NCBI RefSeq assembly: GCF_009371885.1
Contig: NZ_QLZA01000008.1
Span: forward strand, 1 to 64,000
Length of the DNA stretch: 64,000 nucleotides
Reading direction: 5' to 3'
Source: Bifidobacterium tibiigranuli
GTDB taxonomy: Bacteria > Actinomycetota > Actinomycetes > Actinomycetales > Bifidobacteriaceae
The position numbers and the translations under genes are program-made. This document shows, piece after piece, positions 27,644 to 36,300 of the stretch. The first letter of the stretch is position 1. Each line of letters starts with the position of its first letter. The notes beneath the pieces are model-generated. The model worked only from the letters and a program-made list of their open reading frames with translations. It was not told the origin of the DNA and did not search any database.

Positions 27644-29026
27644 CTACGCTTCACGCGAATCGGGTTTGCTGCCGTGCAGCATCGAGCGAATGCGCTCCAA
27701 ACGCGGGCCGAGCTCATGCTCGTAGCCGCGCTCGTTGGGGTGGTAGTACTCATGGCCGACCAGCTCATCGGGCATGTACTGCTGCGCGGCGACTGCGCCG
27801 GGCGCGTCGTGAGCGTACTGGTAGCCTTCGTGGTTGCCCCAGGACTTCATGAGCTTGGTCGGCGCGTTGCGCAGATGCAGCGGCACCTGGCCGATCAGTC
27901 CGGCGTCCACATCGGCGAGCGCAGCGTTAATCGCGTTGTAGCTGGCATTCGACTTGGGCGCGGTAGCCACGGCGATAGTCGCCTCGGAGAGAATAATGCG
28001 CGCCTCGGGCATGCCGATCATCGCAACGGCCTGCGCTGCGGCCACCGTCACCTGCAATATCTGCGGCGCGGCCATGCCGACTTCCTCGGCCGAGGCGATC
28101 ATGATGCGCCGGGCGATGAACCGCGGGTCCTCCCCAGCCCTGAGCATGCGCGCCAGATAGTGCAGCGCGGCATCGGGGTCGGAGCCGCGCATCGATTTAA
28201 TGAAGGCGGAGATCACGTCGTAGTGGTCATCGCCCTTCTTGTCATAGCGCACGGTGGCCGCGTCCATGACCTTGCCGACCACCTCCGGCGTGATAATCGG
28301 CTTGCGAGCGCCCTTTCTGCGCTCCTTGTCACCGGTGACCGCGCCTGCTGCAGCTTCGAGAATCGTCAGCGACTTGCGCGCATCGCCCGAAGCCATACGG
28401 ATGATCTCATCGATGGCCTCGTCACTGGCCTTCACCTCGCCTTTGAGCCCACGCTGGTCGTCAAGCGCGCGCGTAAGCAGCACCTGCAAGTCCTCAGGCT
28501 CCAAAGCTTCGAGCTTGACCACCACGGAACGGCTCAGCAGCGGCGAAATCACGGAGAAGCTCGGATTCTCAGTCGTGGCGCCAATGAAGGTCACATCGCG
28601 GTTCTCCACGCTGGGCAGCAGCGCGTCCTGCTGCGATTTCGAGAAGCGGTGCACCTCGTCGATGAACAGCACGGTTTCGCGCCCCTGCGCCACCAGCCGC
28701 TCATGCGCCCGCTGCAGCACCGCGCGCACATCCTTGACCCCGGAGGTGACTGCCGAAAGCTCCTCGAACACACGCCCCGACTGCTTGGCGACGATATAGG
28801 CCAGCGTCGTCTTGCCGACCCCAGGAGGGCCGAACAGGATAATCGAACTCGGCGCAGTCAGCGAGCCCTTCGACGCGGGATTCGCCAGCCGACGCAACGG
28901 CGAACCCTCCCCCAGCACGCGATCCTGCCCCACCACCTCAGCCAGCGTCGAGGGCCGCATCCGCACCGCAAGCGGCCGCGTCATATCCTCGGGCGCATCG
29001 GCCGCGCCAAACAAATCCTCAGTCAT
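27644..29026 (-). CDS. rarA: Replication-associated recombination ATPase RarA/MgsA
   Basis: A 460-aa AAA+ clamp-loader-like ATPase acting at stalled replication forks. Walker A is FGPPGVGKTTLA, Walker B is LFIDEVHRF, sensor 1 is GATTENPSF, and the Arg finger is in ISPLLSRS. The C-terminal part has the tetramerisation segment RGSDPDAALHYLARMLRAGEDP and the family-specific ending with YPHD-like PHDAPGAVA and QYMPDEL. The start at 29026 (MTEDLFGAAD) is chosen over 29140, since the first 38 codons of the longer frame run into a 15-bp repeat region and lack similarity. Confidence 0.92.
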   Translation of the reverse strand: MTEDLFGAADAPEDMTRPLAVRMRPSTLAEVVGQDRVLGEGSPLRRLANPASKGSLTAPSSIILFGPPGVGKTTLAYIVAKQSGRVFEELSAVTSGVKDVRAVLQRAHERLVAQGRETVLFIDEVHRFSKSQQDALLPSVENRDVTFIGATTENPSFSVISPLLSRSVVVKLEALEPEDLQVLLTRALDDQRGLKGEVKASDEAIDEIIRMASGDARKSLTILEAAAGAVTGDKERRKGARKPIITPEVVGKVMDAATVRYDKKGDDHYDVISAFIKSMRGSDPDAALHYLARMLRAGEDPRFIARRIMIASAEEVGMAAPQILQVTVAAAQAVAMIGMPEARIILSEATIAVATAPKSNASYNAINAALADVDAGLIGQVPLHLRNAPTKLMKSWGNHEGYQYAHDAPGAVAAQQYMPDELVGHEYYHPNERGYEHELGPRLERIRSMLHGSKPDSREA

Positions 29027-29119
29027 ACTGCCAGTGTAGTCAGGCCGCTCACCGGCAAAGCCTCGAGCCAAACAATCGCAACCGGCACACCACAGCCTTC
29101 GCGTTGCGCGAGACTGCTT

Positions 29120-29180
29120 GTGTAAGACTGCACTGTGCAAGACTGCACAGTGCAGAACTACACAGTGCAGACTTACACAT
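29120..29180. repeat. 15-bp minisatellite of 4 units forming alternative hairpins
   Basis: Four 15-bp units at 29121, 29136, 29151 and 29166. The same block is an inverted repeat: 29120-29137 pairs with 29161-29178 over 18 bp with one mismatch, while 29128-29137 pairs equally well with 29146-29155 (10 bp). The two pairings exclude each other. It lies between the helicase stop and rarA, both on the minus strand, so it is transcribed in the rarA leader if they share a message. Confidence 0.75.
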
Positions 29181-29206
29181 GCAGTCGATGCTGCGGCAAA
29201 CCTATG

Positions 29207-31831
29207 TCACACCGTCGCGACTGGGCCGACGTGGTAGTCGGCGAAGACGACTTCGCCGCCTTCCTGCGTGGCGTCGAGGTCGACGGTGCCGGTGATGGCC
29301 CAGTCGTGGTCGCCGTCGGAGTCGTCGATGATCTGGCGGACTTTCCACGTGTGCTCATCGCGCTCGTGGGCGTCGTCCAGGATGAACAGCTCACCGCTGC
29401 GGGCCTTCGCGTCGATGCCGACGTACTCATGCTGGTCGTAGTAGTCGTCGAGCGTGTCCTCCCACTCATGCACGTTGTAGCCCCAGTCCTTGTCGAGCGC
29501 GCCAAGCTCGGCGGGCTTGTCGAGGTCCATGAGCTGGACGCGGCGGAACACAGCGTTGCGGATGAGCACGATGAGCCCACGCCGGTCCTCGACCACCTGA
29601 TGAGCAGCGCCCGGGGCGGCTGCGGACAGCGCGTCGAGTTCGCTTTGCGAGGCATCACCGGCATGCTCCCATTCGTCGATGAGGCTCGAATCGACCGAGC
29701 GCACGACGACGCGCAGCCAGGAGATCACATCCTCAAGCTGCTCGTTGCGCTTCTCGACCGGCACAGTGCGGGCCAGCGACCGGTAGGCGTCCGACAGGTA
29801 GCGCAGCAGCGTGCCCTCAGAACGCGCGATGCCGTAGCGGGAGATGTACCCCGTGAAATCGCTCGCCGTCTCGACCATGTCGCGCACCACGGATTTGGGG
29901 CTCAGCCAGTAGTCGTTCGCCCACGGCACATCCTTACGATACTGCTCGAAGGCCGCGTCAAGCAGCTCCTCCAAGGGCTTGGGATAGGTGACCTCCTGCA
30001 GACGCTCCATGCGCTCTTCGTAGTCGAGCCCGTCCGCTTTCATCGTCGCCATCGCCTCGTCTCTGGCTTGGCGTTGCTGAGCCTTGAGCACCTGGCGCGG
30101 GTCGTCCAGCGTAGCTTCGACCATCGAGATCACGTCGAGCGCATAGCTGCTTGACTCAGTGTCGAGCAGTTCCAGCGCGGCCAGCAGGAATGGCGACAGC
30201 GGCTGATCGAGCGCGAAGTTGTCCGGCAGATCAATAGCGAGATAGTAATCCTTGCCGCCGCGATCGTTGTCTTCCACCTCGATGAACTCGGAATCGAACA
30301 TCGTCTGGAATATCTCGCCAACACGATTATGCAGATGCTCTTTCTGATCCGGCGTCTGCGCCGAGTCGTCAACGAGCTGGTCGAGCCGTGCCCGCGCATC
30401 GCCGCCCTGGGCGACTTCGTTCAAGACCATCGCGTGCGTGATGACCATATGCGGCACCAAGGTCTCCGGCTCGGCATCGACCAGCTTCTCGAAGGTGCCC
30501 TTGTTCCAGGTTACGAAACCCTCGGGAGCTTTTTTGCGCTTAATTTTCTTGAGCTTCTTCGGGTCGTCGCCCGCTTTGGCGATCGCCCGCGCGTTCTCGA
30601 TCTCGAATTCGGGTGCTTCGGCCACGACCAAGCCTTCGGTGTCGAATCCCATGCGGCCCGCGCGGCCCGCGATCTGATGGAATTCGCGGGCGCGCAGACG
30701 GCGCATCTTCGTGCCGTCGAATTTGGTCAGCGCGGTCAGCACCACGGAGTGAATCGGCACGTTGATGCCGACGCCGAGGGTATCGGTGCCGCAGATGACC
30801 GGCAGCAGGCCCTGCTGCGCGAGTTGCTCGACCAGGCGCCGGTAGCGCGGCAGCATGCCGGCATGATGGATGCCCACGCCGGTGCGCAGCAGTCGTTGCA
30901 GAATCTTGCCGAAGGCCGTCGTGAACTTCGTGCCCTTCATCGCCTCCGCAATCGCCTTGCGCTGCTCCTTGCTCGACACGCCGGTTCCGGCCAATGCCTG
31001 CGCGGTTTCCAGCGCGGCATCCTGCGAGAAATGCACGACGTAGATCGGCGTGTCCTGCCGGTTGAACAACAGCTCCACGGTCCCCGCGAGCTGCTTGTCG
31101 GTGTACTCGTAGCTCAGCGGCACCGGCCTAGGCGCGTCCGCGATGACATCGACATCCGTGCCGGTCATCGTCTCGAGCTTGTCGGCTATCGCGTCGACAT
31201 TGCCCAGCGTGGCGCTCATCAGCAAGAACTGCGTATGCGGCAACGTCAGCAGCGGCACCTGCCACGCCCATCCGCGCTCGCGGTCGCCATAGTAATGGAA
31301 TTCGTCCATCGCCACGCAGCCCACATCGGCGTGGCTGCCTTCGCGCAGCGCCTGGTTCGCCAGAATCTCCGCCGTGCAGCAGACGATCGGCGCATCGGCG
31401 TTGATGCGTGTGTCCCCCGTGATCATGCCAATGTTCTCGCGCCCGAAAGCCTCGACCAAGTCAAAGAACTTCTCGGAGACCAGCGCCTTGATCGGCGCGG
31501 TGTAATACGATCGCCTGCCCGTGCACAACGCGGCGTAATGCATGCCCAGCGCCACCAGCGACTTGCCCGAGCCGGTGGGCGTGTTGAGCACCACATGGTC
31601 GCCGGCCAGCAGATCAGTGATGGCCTCCTCCTGATGCGGCCACGGCTCGATGCCCTTGACCTCGTCCACCCAATCGAAGAAGCGCTCGTATATCTCGTCA
31701 ACGTCGATTGCGCCGCCTTCGTCGCCCCAGCGCGGCGCGAGCTCGCCCAGTGTTCGTTTACTCAGTATCTGCTCACTCAGTGTTCGTTTACTCAGTGTTT
31801 GTTTATCGTTGTTTTCCTGTGAATCCGCCAT
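29207..31831 (-). CDS. DEAD/DEAH-box helicase with DUF3516 C-terminus
   Basis: An 874-aa Ski2/HelY-like helicase. Motifs in order: Q/Walker A NTPTGSGKSLVA (near 85), Ia PIKALVSEKF, II as VAMDEFHYYGD (DEFH box), III LLMSATLG, IV/V IVVHFSQD-like IYVVHFSQD and GTDTLGVGINVP, VI QIAGRAGRMGF. The C-terminal about 400 residues match the DUF3516 type of actinobacterial helicases. The N-terminus has a repeated TLSKR/TLSEQ/ILSKR pattern from a 15-bp minisatellite. Probable RNA processing or DNA repair role; not specified by the sequence. Confidence 0.88.
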   Translation of the reverse strand: MADSQENNDKQTLSKRTLSEQILSKRTLGELAPRWGDEGGAIDVDEIYERFFDWVDEVKGIEPWPHQEEAITDLLAGDHVVLNTPTGSGKSLVALGMHYAALCTGRRSYYTAPIKALVSEKFFDLVEAFGRENIGMITGDTRINADAPIVCCTAEILANQALREGSHADVGCVAMDEFHYYGDRERGWAWQVPLLTLPHTQFLLMSATLGNVDAIADKLETMTGTDVDVIADAPRPVPLSYEYTDKQLAGTVELLFNRQDTPIYVVHFSQDAALETAQALAGTGVSSKEQRKAIAEAMKGTKFTTAFGKILQRLLRTGVGIHHAGMLPRYRRLVEQLAQQGLLPVICGTDTLGVGINVPIHSVVLTALTKFDGTKMRRLRAREFHQIAGRAGRMGFDTEGLVVAEAPEFEIENARAIAKAGDDPKKLKKIKRKKAPEGFVTWNKGTFEKLVDAEPETLVPHMVITHAMVLNEVAQGGDARARLDQLVDDSAQTPDQKEHLHNRVGEIFQTMFDSEFIEVEDNDRGGKDYYLAIDLPDNFALDQPLSPFLLAALELLDTESSSYALDVISMVEATLDDPRQVLKAQQRQARDEAMATMKADGLDYEERMERLQEVTYPKPLEELLDAAFEQYRKDVPWANDYWLSPKSVVRDMVETASDFTGYISRYGIARSEGTLLRYLSDAYRSLARTVPVEKRNEQLEDVISWLRVVVRSVDSSLIDEWEHAGDASQSELDALSAAAPGAAHQVVEDRRGLIVLIRNAVFRRVQLMDLDKPAELGALDKDWGYNVHEWEDTLDDYYDQHEYVGIDAKARSGELFILDDAHERDEHTWKVRQIIDDSDGDHDWAITGTVDLDATQEGGEVVFADYHVGPVATV
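31749..31808. repeat. 15-bp minisatellite, 4 units, at helicase N-terminus
   Basis: Units at 31749, 31764, 31779 and 31794; units 1 and 3 are identical (AGTGTTCGTTTACTC). They encode in-frame pentapeptide repeats at residues about 9-28 of the helicase. Confidence 0.7.
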
Positions 31832-32210
31832 AATACGCCAAGTCTATCGTTCAGTCGTTACCGAGCAGGCATCCGCGCCCATATATCCCTCACAGGAATG
31901 TAGCGAGACAGATGGGCAGGTAGTCGCGACCGTTCCCCCGTTTGATATTAGCGGTGTGCAGGACTATCTGGGTGCCAATACGGCCAGCAAAGCAGGCCTT
32001 GAACTTATCAAGCGAAGCCGTCGCATACGGTTTCAAGATGAAAGTACAATGAATATATCACGGATTCAAAGCGAATCATCTATCAAAATTGCACGGATTC
32101 AAAGCGAAGTAAAAAAAACTCTGTCTCGTTTGTGACAGTTATGCTGAATAAGTGTCACAAACGAGACAGAGTGCACACCTGCCACGTGATAGGGAATCCG
32201 ACGCCTGCTG
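31832..32210. other. Gap with AT-rich ORF remnant and 17-bp direct repeats
   Basis: Between the helicase and HAD genes. A plus-strand open frame ends at 32135 and its last about 70 codons (from PFDISGVQDYLGANTA onward) look protein-like but match nothing I know. CACGGATTCAAAGCGAA occurs at 32059-32075 and 32092-32108, 33 bp apart. In frame this yields ISRIQSE and IARIQSE, a coiled-coil-like 11-residue repeat. There is no start with a ribosome site. Composition is more AT-rich than the surroundings, suggesting a decayed gene end from transferred DNA. Confidence 0.4.
32111..32172 (-). terminator. Strong Rho-independent terminator of the HAD gene
   Basis: 20-bp perfect arms 32118-32137 and 32153-32172 with a 15-nt loop. 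On the minus strand the stem is followed directly by a run of eight T (32111-32118 as A on plus). It lies about 40 bp after the HAD phosphatase stop. Confidence 0.9.
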
Positions 32211-33095
32211 CTACTTGCGCTTTGCCGCAGCAGTCGACGTCGGCTGAACCAACTTCGCCGGTCCTTTGGGTTCCTTGGGCTGTTCGAGCGTATCGGGATG
32301 CGCGCCTTCGGCCAGTGGGATCAAGTCCTTGATGCTGTTGACGACATGCGAAGGCTTAAAGGGGAATTTGTCAATCGATTCGGCCGAGGAGATGCCGGTG
32401 AGTACAAGGAAGGTCTCGACGCCAGCCTCAAGGCCTGCACGGATATCGGTGTCCAGCCGGTCGCCGATCATCGCCGTGGTCTTGCTGTGGGCGGCGAGCT
32501 TGTTGAGCGCCGTCCTGAAGAAAATCGGGTTGGGCTTGCCGATGAAGTACGGCTCGAAGCCCGACGCCTTGTGAATCATCTCGGCCACCGCTCCGGCAGC
32601 GAGCAGATCACCGCTGGACGACGGGCCGGTGTAGTCAGGATTCGTGCAGATGAAGCGCGCGCCGCCCTGAATAAGCTGGAGCGCACGAGTCAGCTGCTCG
32701 AAGGAGTAGTTGCGCGTCTCGCCGATGATGACATAGTCCGGGTTCTTGTCGGTGAGCACGTAGCCGACATCGTGCAGCGCCGTGGTCAGCCCCGCCTCGC
32801 CGACAACATACGCCTTTCCTCCCGGCATCTGCTGGCTGACGAATTCAGCCGTAGCCAGTGCGCTCGTCCAGATGTTCTCCTCGGGAATGTCGATGCCGCT
32901 GGCATGAAGCCGCCAGTTCAAATCGCGCCGCGAGAAGATCGAATTGTTGGTCAGCACTAGGAACGGCGTGCCGGCCTCTTTCAGCGTTTCGATGAACTCG
33001 ACAGCACCAGGAAGCGCCTCGTCCTCATGAACGAGCACCCCATCCATATCAGTGAGCCAGGCCTGTATGCCATGATTCTTCATTGATTCATTCAT
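32211..33095 (-). CDS. HAD-superfamily sugar/nucleotide phosphatase (NagD-like)
   Basis: A 294-aa phosphatase of the HAD IIA group. Motif I is LTDMDGVLVHE (nucleophile and acid Asp), motif II LVLTNNS, motif III the Lys in FIGKPNPIFF, motif IV GDRLDTDIRAG. This order with the C2 cap is typical of NagD/PNPP-like enzymes acting on nucleotides or phosphosugars. A charged Pro/Lys-rich tail of about 30 residues ends the protein. Start at 33095 (MNESMKNHG) chosen; 33083 is also possible. Monocistronic with a strong terminator. Confidence 0.88.
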   Translation of the reverse strand: MNESMKNHGIQAWLTDMDGVLVHEDEALPGAVEFIETLKEAGTPFLVLTNNSIFSRRDLNWRLHASGIDIPEENIWTSALATAEFVSQQMPGGKAYVVGEAGLTTALHDVGYVLTDKNPDYVIIGETRNYSFEQLTRALQLIQGGARFICTNPDYTGPSSSGDLLAAGAVAEMIHKASGFEPYFIGKPNPIFFRTALNKLAAHSKTTAMIGDRLDTDIRAGLEAGVETFLVLTGISSAESIDKFPFKPSHVVNSIKDLIPLAEGAHPDTLEQPKEPKGPAKLVQPTSTAAAKRK

Positions 33096-33151
33096 ACGCC
33101 CAGCATACCCCATTGACGCCGCTCACCGTAGACGCGCTCCGCGCAAAATAC

Positions 33152-33194
33152 AAAAGGAGGGGCGCAGCATGATTACTCATGCCACGCCCCTCCT
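33152..33194 (-). terminator. Terminator of the glutamate-type importer operon
   Basis: Stem AGGAGGGGCG/CGCCCCTCCT continued by GCATGA/TCATGC after a 2-base internal mismatch, with a 4-nt loop (33155-33194). On the minus strand it is followed by TTTTGTATTTT. It lies 76 bp after the last permease stop. Confidence 0.9.
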
Positions 33195-33269
33195 CGCGGA
33201 GTTCAGCGCCGTTTATTCAGCATCCTCTGTTCAGCGCCATCCACTCGGTGCCGCCCATTTCTTGCCGGA

Positions 33270-34466
33270 CTAATCATCCTTGCGTTTATCACTATCGAGC
33301 CCGGGAATAATCGGCTTGATGAAGTCGGGAATCTGCAGGGAGCGCATATCGATCTGGGTCTCCGGATGCATGAAATCGTAGCCTTGCACGTATTCGACAT
33401 GCTGCCAATCCTGAATCGCGGCATTCGAACCCTGATAGCGTACATGATGCTGGAGCGGAGCACCGCCGAAGGGCAGTTCCTCGCTTTCCTTGGCGACCGC
33501 TATCTGGCTGCGGTTGGACGCATCAAGAATCGCAATCGGGGCAAGCGGCTCAGTCTGTGCATCGCCTGTAGTGCGCCGCTGCATGCGCTTGGGAAGCCAT
33601 TCGGCGAACTTGGAGAGCAGCCAGCAGATGATGAAATAAATAATCGTGGCAATGACCAGCGTCTGCAGAATGTTGAAATACGAAGAACCCAGGCGACGGG
33701 ATTCCTGCAGCAGCTCGGCATAGACGATAATCGAGCCGAGCGCGGTATCCTTCAACACCACGACGAGCTGGGTGACTGCGGCGGGCAGCATGGCGATAAC
33801 AGCCTGCGGCACCTCCACCGACAGCAGAGAGCGCAGCGGACTCATGCCCAGCGCAGTCGCGGCCTCGCGCTGGCCTTTGGGCAGATTGCCCACGCCGGAA
33901 CGCACCAGTTCGGCGATCACCGAGCCGTTGTACAGAATCAGCCCTAGCACGACTGCATAGAATGCAGCCTGGTCGGAAATGCCCATCGACGAGAACCAGC
34001 GCCAGAAGAAGATCATGAACATCAGTACCGGCACGGCCCTGCAGAACTCCACAATGACCGAGCATATGGCGCGCACGATCCGCGTGGGCACAAGTCGTCC
34101 GATGCCGAAGATGATGCCGAAAATCACCGAACCGATGACTGCAGCGACCGAAGCCTTCAGCGTGCCGAGAAGACCGGGCAGGTAGAAGTTGATCCAGGCG
34201 TCGCCCGACACTGCAGGCTTCCACAGCGCGGCGCTCAGCTGGTTCTGGCCTTGCGGTGGGTTATGCAGCCGCATGAGCACGAGCACCACAAGCGCCACGA
34301 ATACCAGTATGCCAATCGTATTGGCCACTGCGATCTTGCGTTTGGCGCGAGGACCGGGCTCATCGAAAAGAACCGATGCGGAAACGTTCTTCTTGCGGCG
34401 TCGCGGCTGCTGGGGCATAGTGGGCGTGGAAACAGCTGCACTCATCATATTCGATTCTCCACTCAT
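33270..34466 (-). CDS. gluD: Glutamate-type ABC transporter permease GluD
   Basis: A 398-aa inner-membrane permease of a polar amino acid ABC importer. About five to six helices lie in residues 45-285. The EAA loop is GQREAATALGMSPLRSLLSVEVPQA, which docks the ATPase. A cytoplasmic C-terminal tail of about 120 residues is far longer than in E. coli GltK-type permeases and resembles the long-tailed corynebacterial GluD. The ATG at 34466 overlaps the gluC stop by four bases and is preferred over the frame start at 34496. Last gene of the operon. Confidence 0.88.
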   Translation of the reverse strand: MSGESNMMSAAVSTPTMPQQPRRRKKNVSASVLFDEPGPRAKRKIAVANTIGILVFVALVVLVLMRLHNPPQGQNQLSAALWKPAVSGDAWINFYLPGLLGTLKASVAAVIGSVIFGIIFGIGRLVPTRIVRAICSVIVEFCRAVPVLMFMIFFWRWFSSMGISDQAAFYAVVLGLILYNGSVIAELVRSGVGNLPKGQREAATALGMSPLRSLLSVEVPQAVIAMLPAAVTQLVVVLKDTALGSIIVYAELLQESRRLGSSYFNILQTLVIATIIYFIICWLLSKFAEWLPKRMQRRTTGDAQTEPLAPIAILDASNRSQIAVAKESEELPFGGAPLQHHVRYQGSNAAIQDWQHVEYVQGYDFMHPETQIDMRSLQIPDFIKPIIPGLDSDKRKDD

Positions 34467-35140
34467 CGTCTCACCGCCAGTTTGTTCGAAAGCCATGTGG
34501 TCAGCAAACCAATCGGGATGATCAGAATGACGTAGCCAAAGGCGAAGATAAGGAATATGGCGATGATCGCGTTGGCGTTGTCTTCGATCATCGTGCTCAT
34601 CAGGCTTGAGCTCTCAGTGGCCACGGAGGCGGCTGCGGCGACGGTGGAGTTCTTCAGCAGGGCGATGAAGGTATTGCCCAGCGGTGCCACAGCACCGCGG
34701 AAGGCCTGCGGAAGTATGATCTGCGAGGCCGACTGCACAAAGTTCAACCCCAGCGAACGAGCCGCCTCGGACTGGCCAAGCGGCACGGTGTTGATGCCTG
34801 AACGCAGCGACTCGCACACGAAGGCCGCCGTGTACAGCGAAAGCCCCGCGGTCGCCAGCCAGAAGAAGTTGGTATCGAAATTGTTCGAGAACTGGAACTT
34901 AAGCTGCCCGAACACGCCGAGCACCATGAACACCATGATAATGGTCAGCGGCATGTTCTTGAACAGCTCGACATAGCCCGAAGCGAATGCCCTCAGCGAA
35001 GATACCGGCGATATGCGCATCGTCACGAGCAGCACGCCAAGTATCAGCGAAAACAGTGCGCTCCACAGCGTCAGTTCGATATTGACCACGAACGCGCCAA
35101 CGATATTGTAATTGCTAAAAAGATTGATCAGAACATTCAT
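34463..35140 (-). CDS. gluC: Glutamate-type ABC transporter permease GluC
   Basis: A 225-aa permease with about five membrane helices. The EAA loop is LGQSEAARSLGLNFVQSASQIILPQAFRGA. It forms the channel as a heterodimer with GluD, with which its gene overlaps by 4 bp. The start at 35140 (MNVLINLFSNY) is used because the frame start at 35188 would add 16 residues with no similarity. A 12-bp stem-loop precedes it, after gluB. Confidence 0.9.
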   Translation of the reverse strand: MNVLINLFSNYNIVGAFVVNIELTLWSALFSLILGVLLVTMRISPVSSLRAFASGYVELFKNMPLTIIMVFMVLGVFGQLKFQFSNNFDTNFFWLATAGLSLYTAAFVCESLRSGINTVPLGQSEAARSLGLNFVQSASQIILPQAFRGAVAPLGNTFIALLKNSTVAAAASVATESSSLMSTMIEDNANAIIAIFLIFAFGYVILIIPIGLLTTWLSNKLAVRR

Positions 35141-35202
35141 AGCGCCCCATCCACATCTGGCGACGCATCCCGCAGACGCGCCGCACAACCATCCTTATGC
35201 CA

Positions 35203-35244
35203 TTCGTGGCGTTGACAGGACCGCAGCCCCGCCAACGCCACGAA
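35203..35244 (-). promoter_or_regulatory. Stem-loop between gluB and gluC
   Basis: 12-bp perfect arms TTCGTGGCGTTG (35203-35214) and 35233-35244 with an 18-nt loop, 8 bp after the gluB stop. There is no T-tract. Such stems after binding-protein genes commonly stabilise the upstream message so the binding protein is made in excess; that role is inferred. Confidence 0.6.
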
Positions 35245-35251
35245 AAACGGA

Positions 35252-36118
35252 CTACTTATCCTGAATCCAGCTCGCGTCGCCGATCTTGGTCGGCGGGTTG
35301 AACTTCGCGTTCGGCGTGTAGCCGGTGCCCTTGGTGGCCTTCTCGACAGCCGCCTTCCACGATCCATCCTTGATCATGTCTTCAATGGCGGCGTTGACCT
35401 TCTTGACCATCGCGGTGTTGCCCTTCTTCACGCCGATGCCATAAGGCTCTTCGGAGAACGGCGTGCCGAGCACCTTGAGCTGCCCATTGCCCTTGGCCGC
35501 AGCGAGGCCGGCGAGAATGATGTCATCCGTGGTCACCGCATCCACGGTTCCCGATAGTAGCGCGGTGACGCACTCGGCGTAGCCCGGCTGCTCCATAAGC
35601 TGCGTGTTGTGCGAGAAATCGTCCTTGACATGCTGGGCCGAGGTCGAGCCGGTGACGGAGCACAGCTTCTCGCCGTCCAGGGCCTTCGGTCCGGTGATCT
35701 TCTTGTCATTCGCCCGGACCAGGATGTCCTGCGCCGCCACGAAGTACGGGCCTGCAAAGTCAACGACATCAGCGCGCGACTTGTTCATGGTGTACGTAGC
35801 CACGACCAGATCCACGGTGCCGTTCTGCAGCAGGCTCTCACGCTGCTTGGAAGGTGCTTCCTTCCACACGATCTGATTGGCGGAATAGCCAAGCTTCTTC
35901 GCCACGTACGTAGCGACGTCCACATCGAAGCCGCTGTAGCTGCTGCCCTGCTTGAAGCCGAGACCCGGTTGATCGAACTTGATGCCGATGGTGATCTTCT
36001 TCCCGCCGCCATCGGAGGATCCGGACGACGAGCCTCCGCACGCCGCCATCGATGCCATCGTCGCGACGGTTGCCACCGCTGCAATCGCCTTCATTACCTT
36101 ACCCATGCGCTTCATCAT
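35252..36118 (-). CDS. gluB: Glutamate-type substrate-binding lipoprotein GluB
   Basis: A 288-aa solute-binding protein of family 3. A lipoprotein signal peptide (KAIAAVATVATMASMAACGG, lipobox MAAC) anchors it outside the membrane. The mature part begins with a Ser/Gly linker and then ITIGIKFDQPGLGFKQGSSYSGFDVDVA, the usual family-3 opening; the second signature is LVVATYTMNKSRADVVDFAGPYF. Substrate is probably glutamate or aspartate by similarity of the operon order to corynebacterial gluABCD, not proven. A perfect 11-bp tandem repeat lies about 50 bp upstream. Confidence 0.9.
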   Translation of the reverse strand: MMKRMGKVMKAIAAVATVATMASMAACGGSSSGSSDGGGKKITIGIKFDQPGLGFKQGSSYSGFDVDVATYVAKKLGYSANQIVWKEAPSKQRESLLQNGTVDLVVATYTMNKSRADVVDFAGPYFVAAQDILVRANDKKITGPKALDGEKLCSVTGSTSAQHVKDDFSHNTQLMEQPGYAECVTALLSGTVDAVTTDDIILAGLAAAKGNGQLKVLGTPFSEEPYGIGVKKGNTAMVKKVNAAIEDMIKDGSWKAAVEKATKGTGYTPNAKFNPPTKIGDASWIQDK

Positions 36119-36168
36119 CAGATGCTCGCTTTCTCTTCTTCAGTGATTGTTGGATACAAATTGACAAA

Positions 36169-36190
36169 TTGCCATTGTGTTGCCATTGTG
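36169..36190. repeat. Perfect 11-bp tandem repeat upstream of gluB
   Basis: TTGCCATTGTG occurs twice without a gap (36169-36179, 36180-36190), so the copies lie on the same helix face, one turn apart. It is 51 bp before the gluB start in the 182-bp gluA-gluB gap. It may be a regulator site for internal control of the binding-protein gene. Confidence 0.7.
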
Positions 36191-36300
36191 CGACCGGTCA
36201 TTCCCTGCTCAGCCTCCGTCGTACGCACACAGACAGCACATCATGCCTCTGGTTTATGCGCTAAGCCGCATATAATATGCGTATATGCAGCCCACGCACA

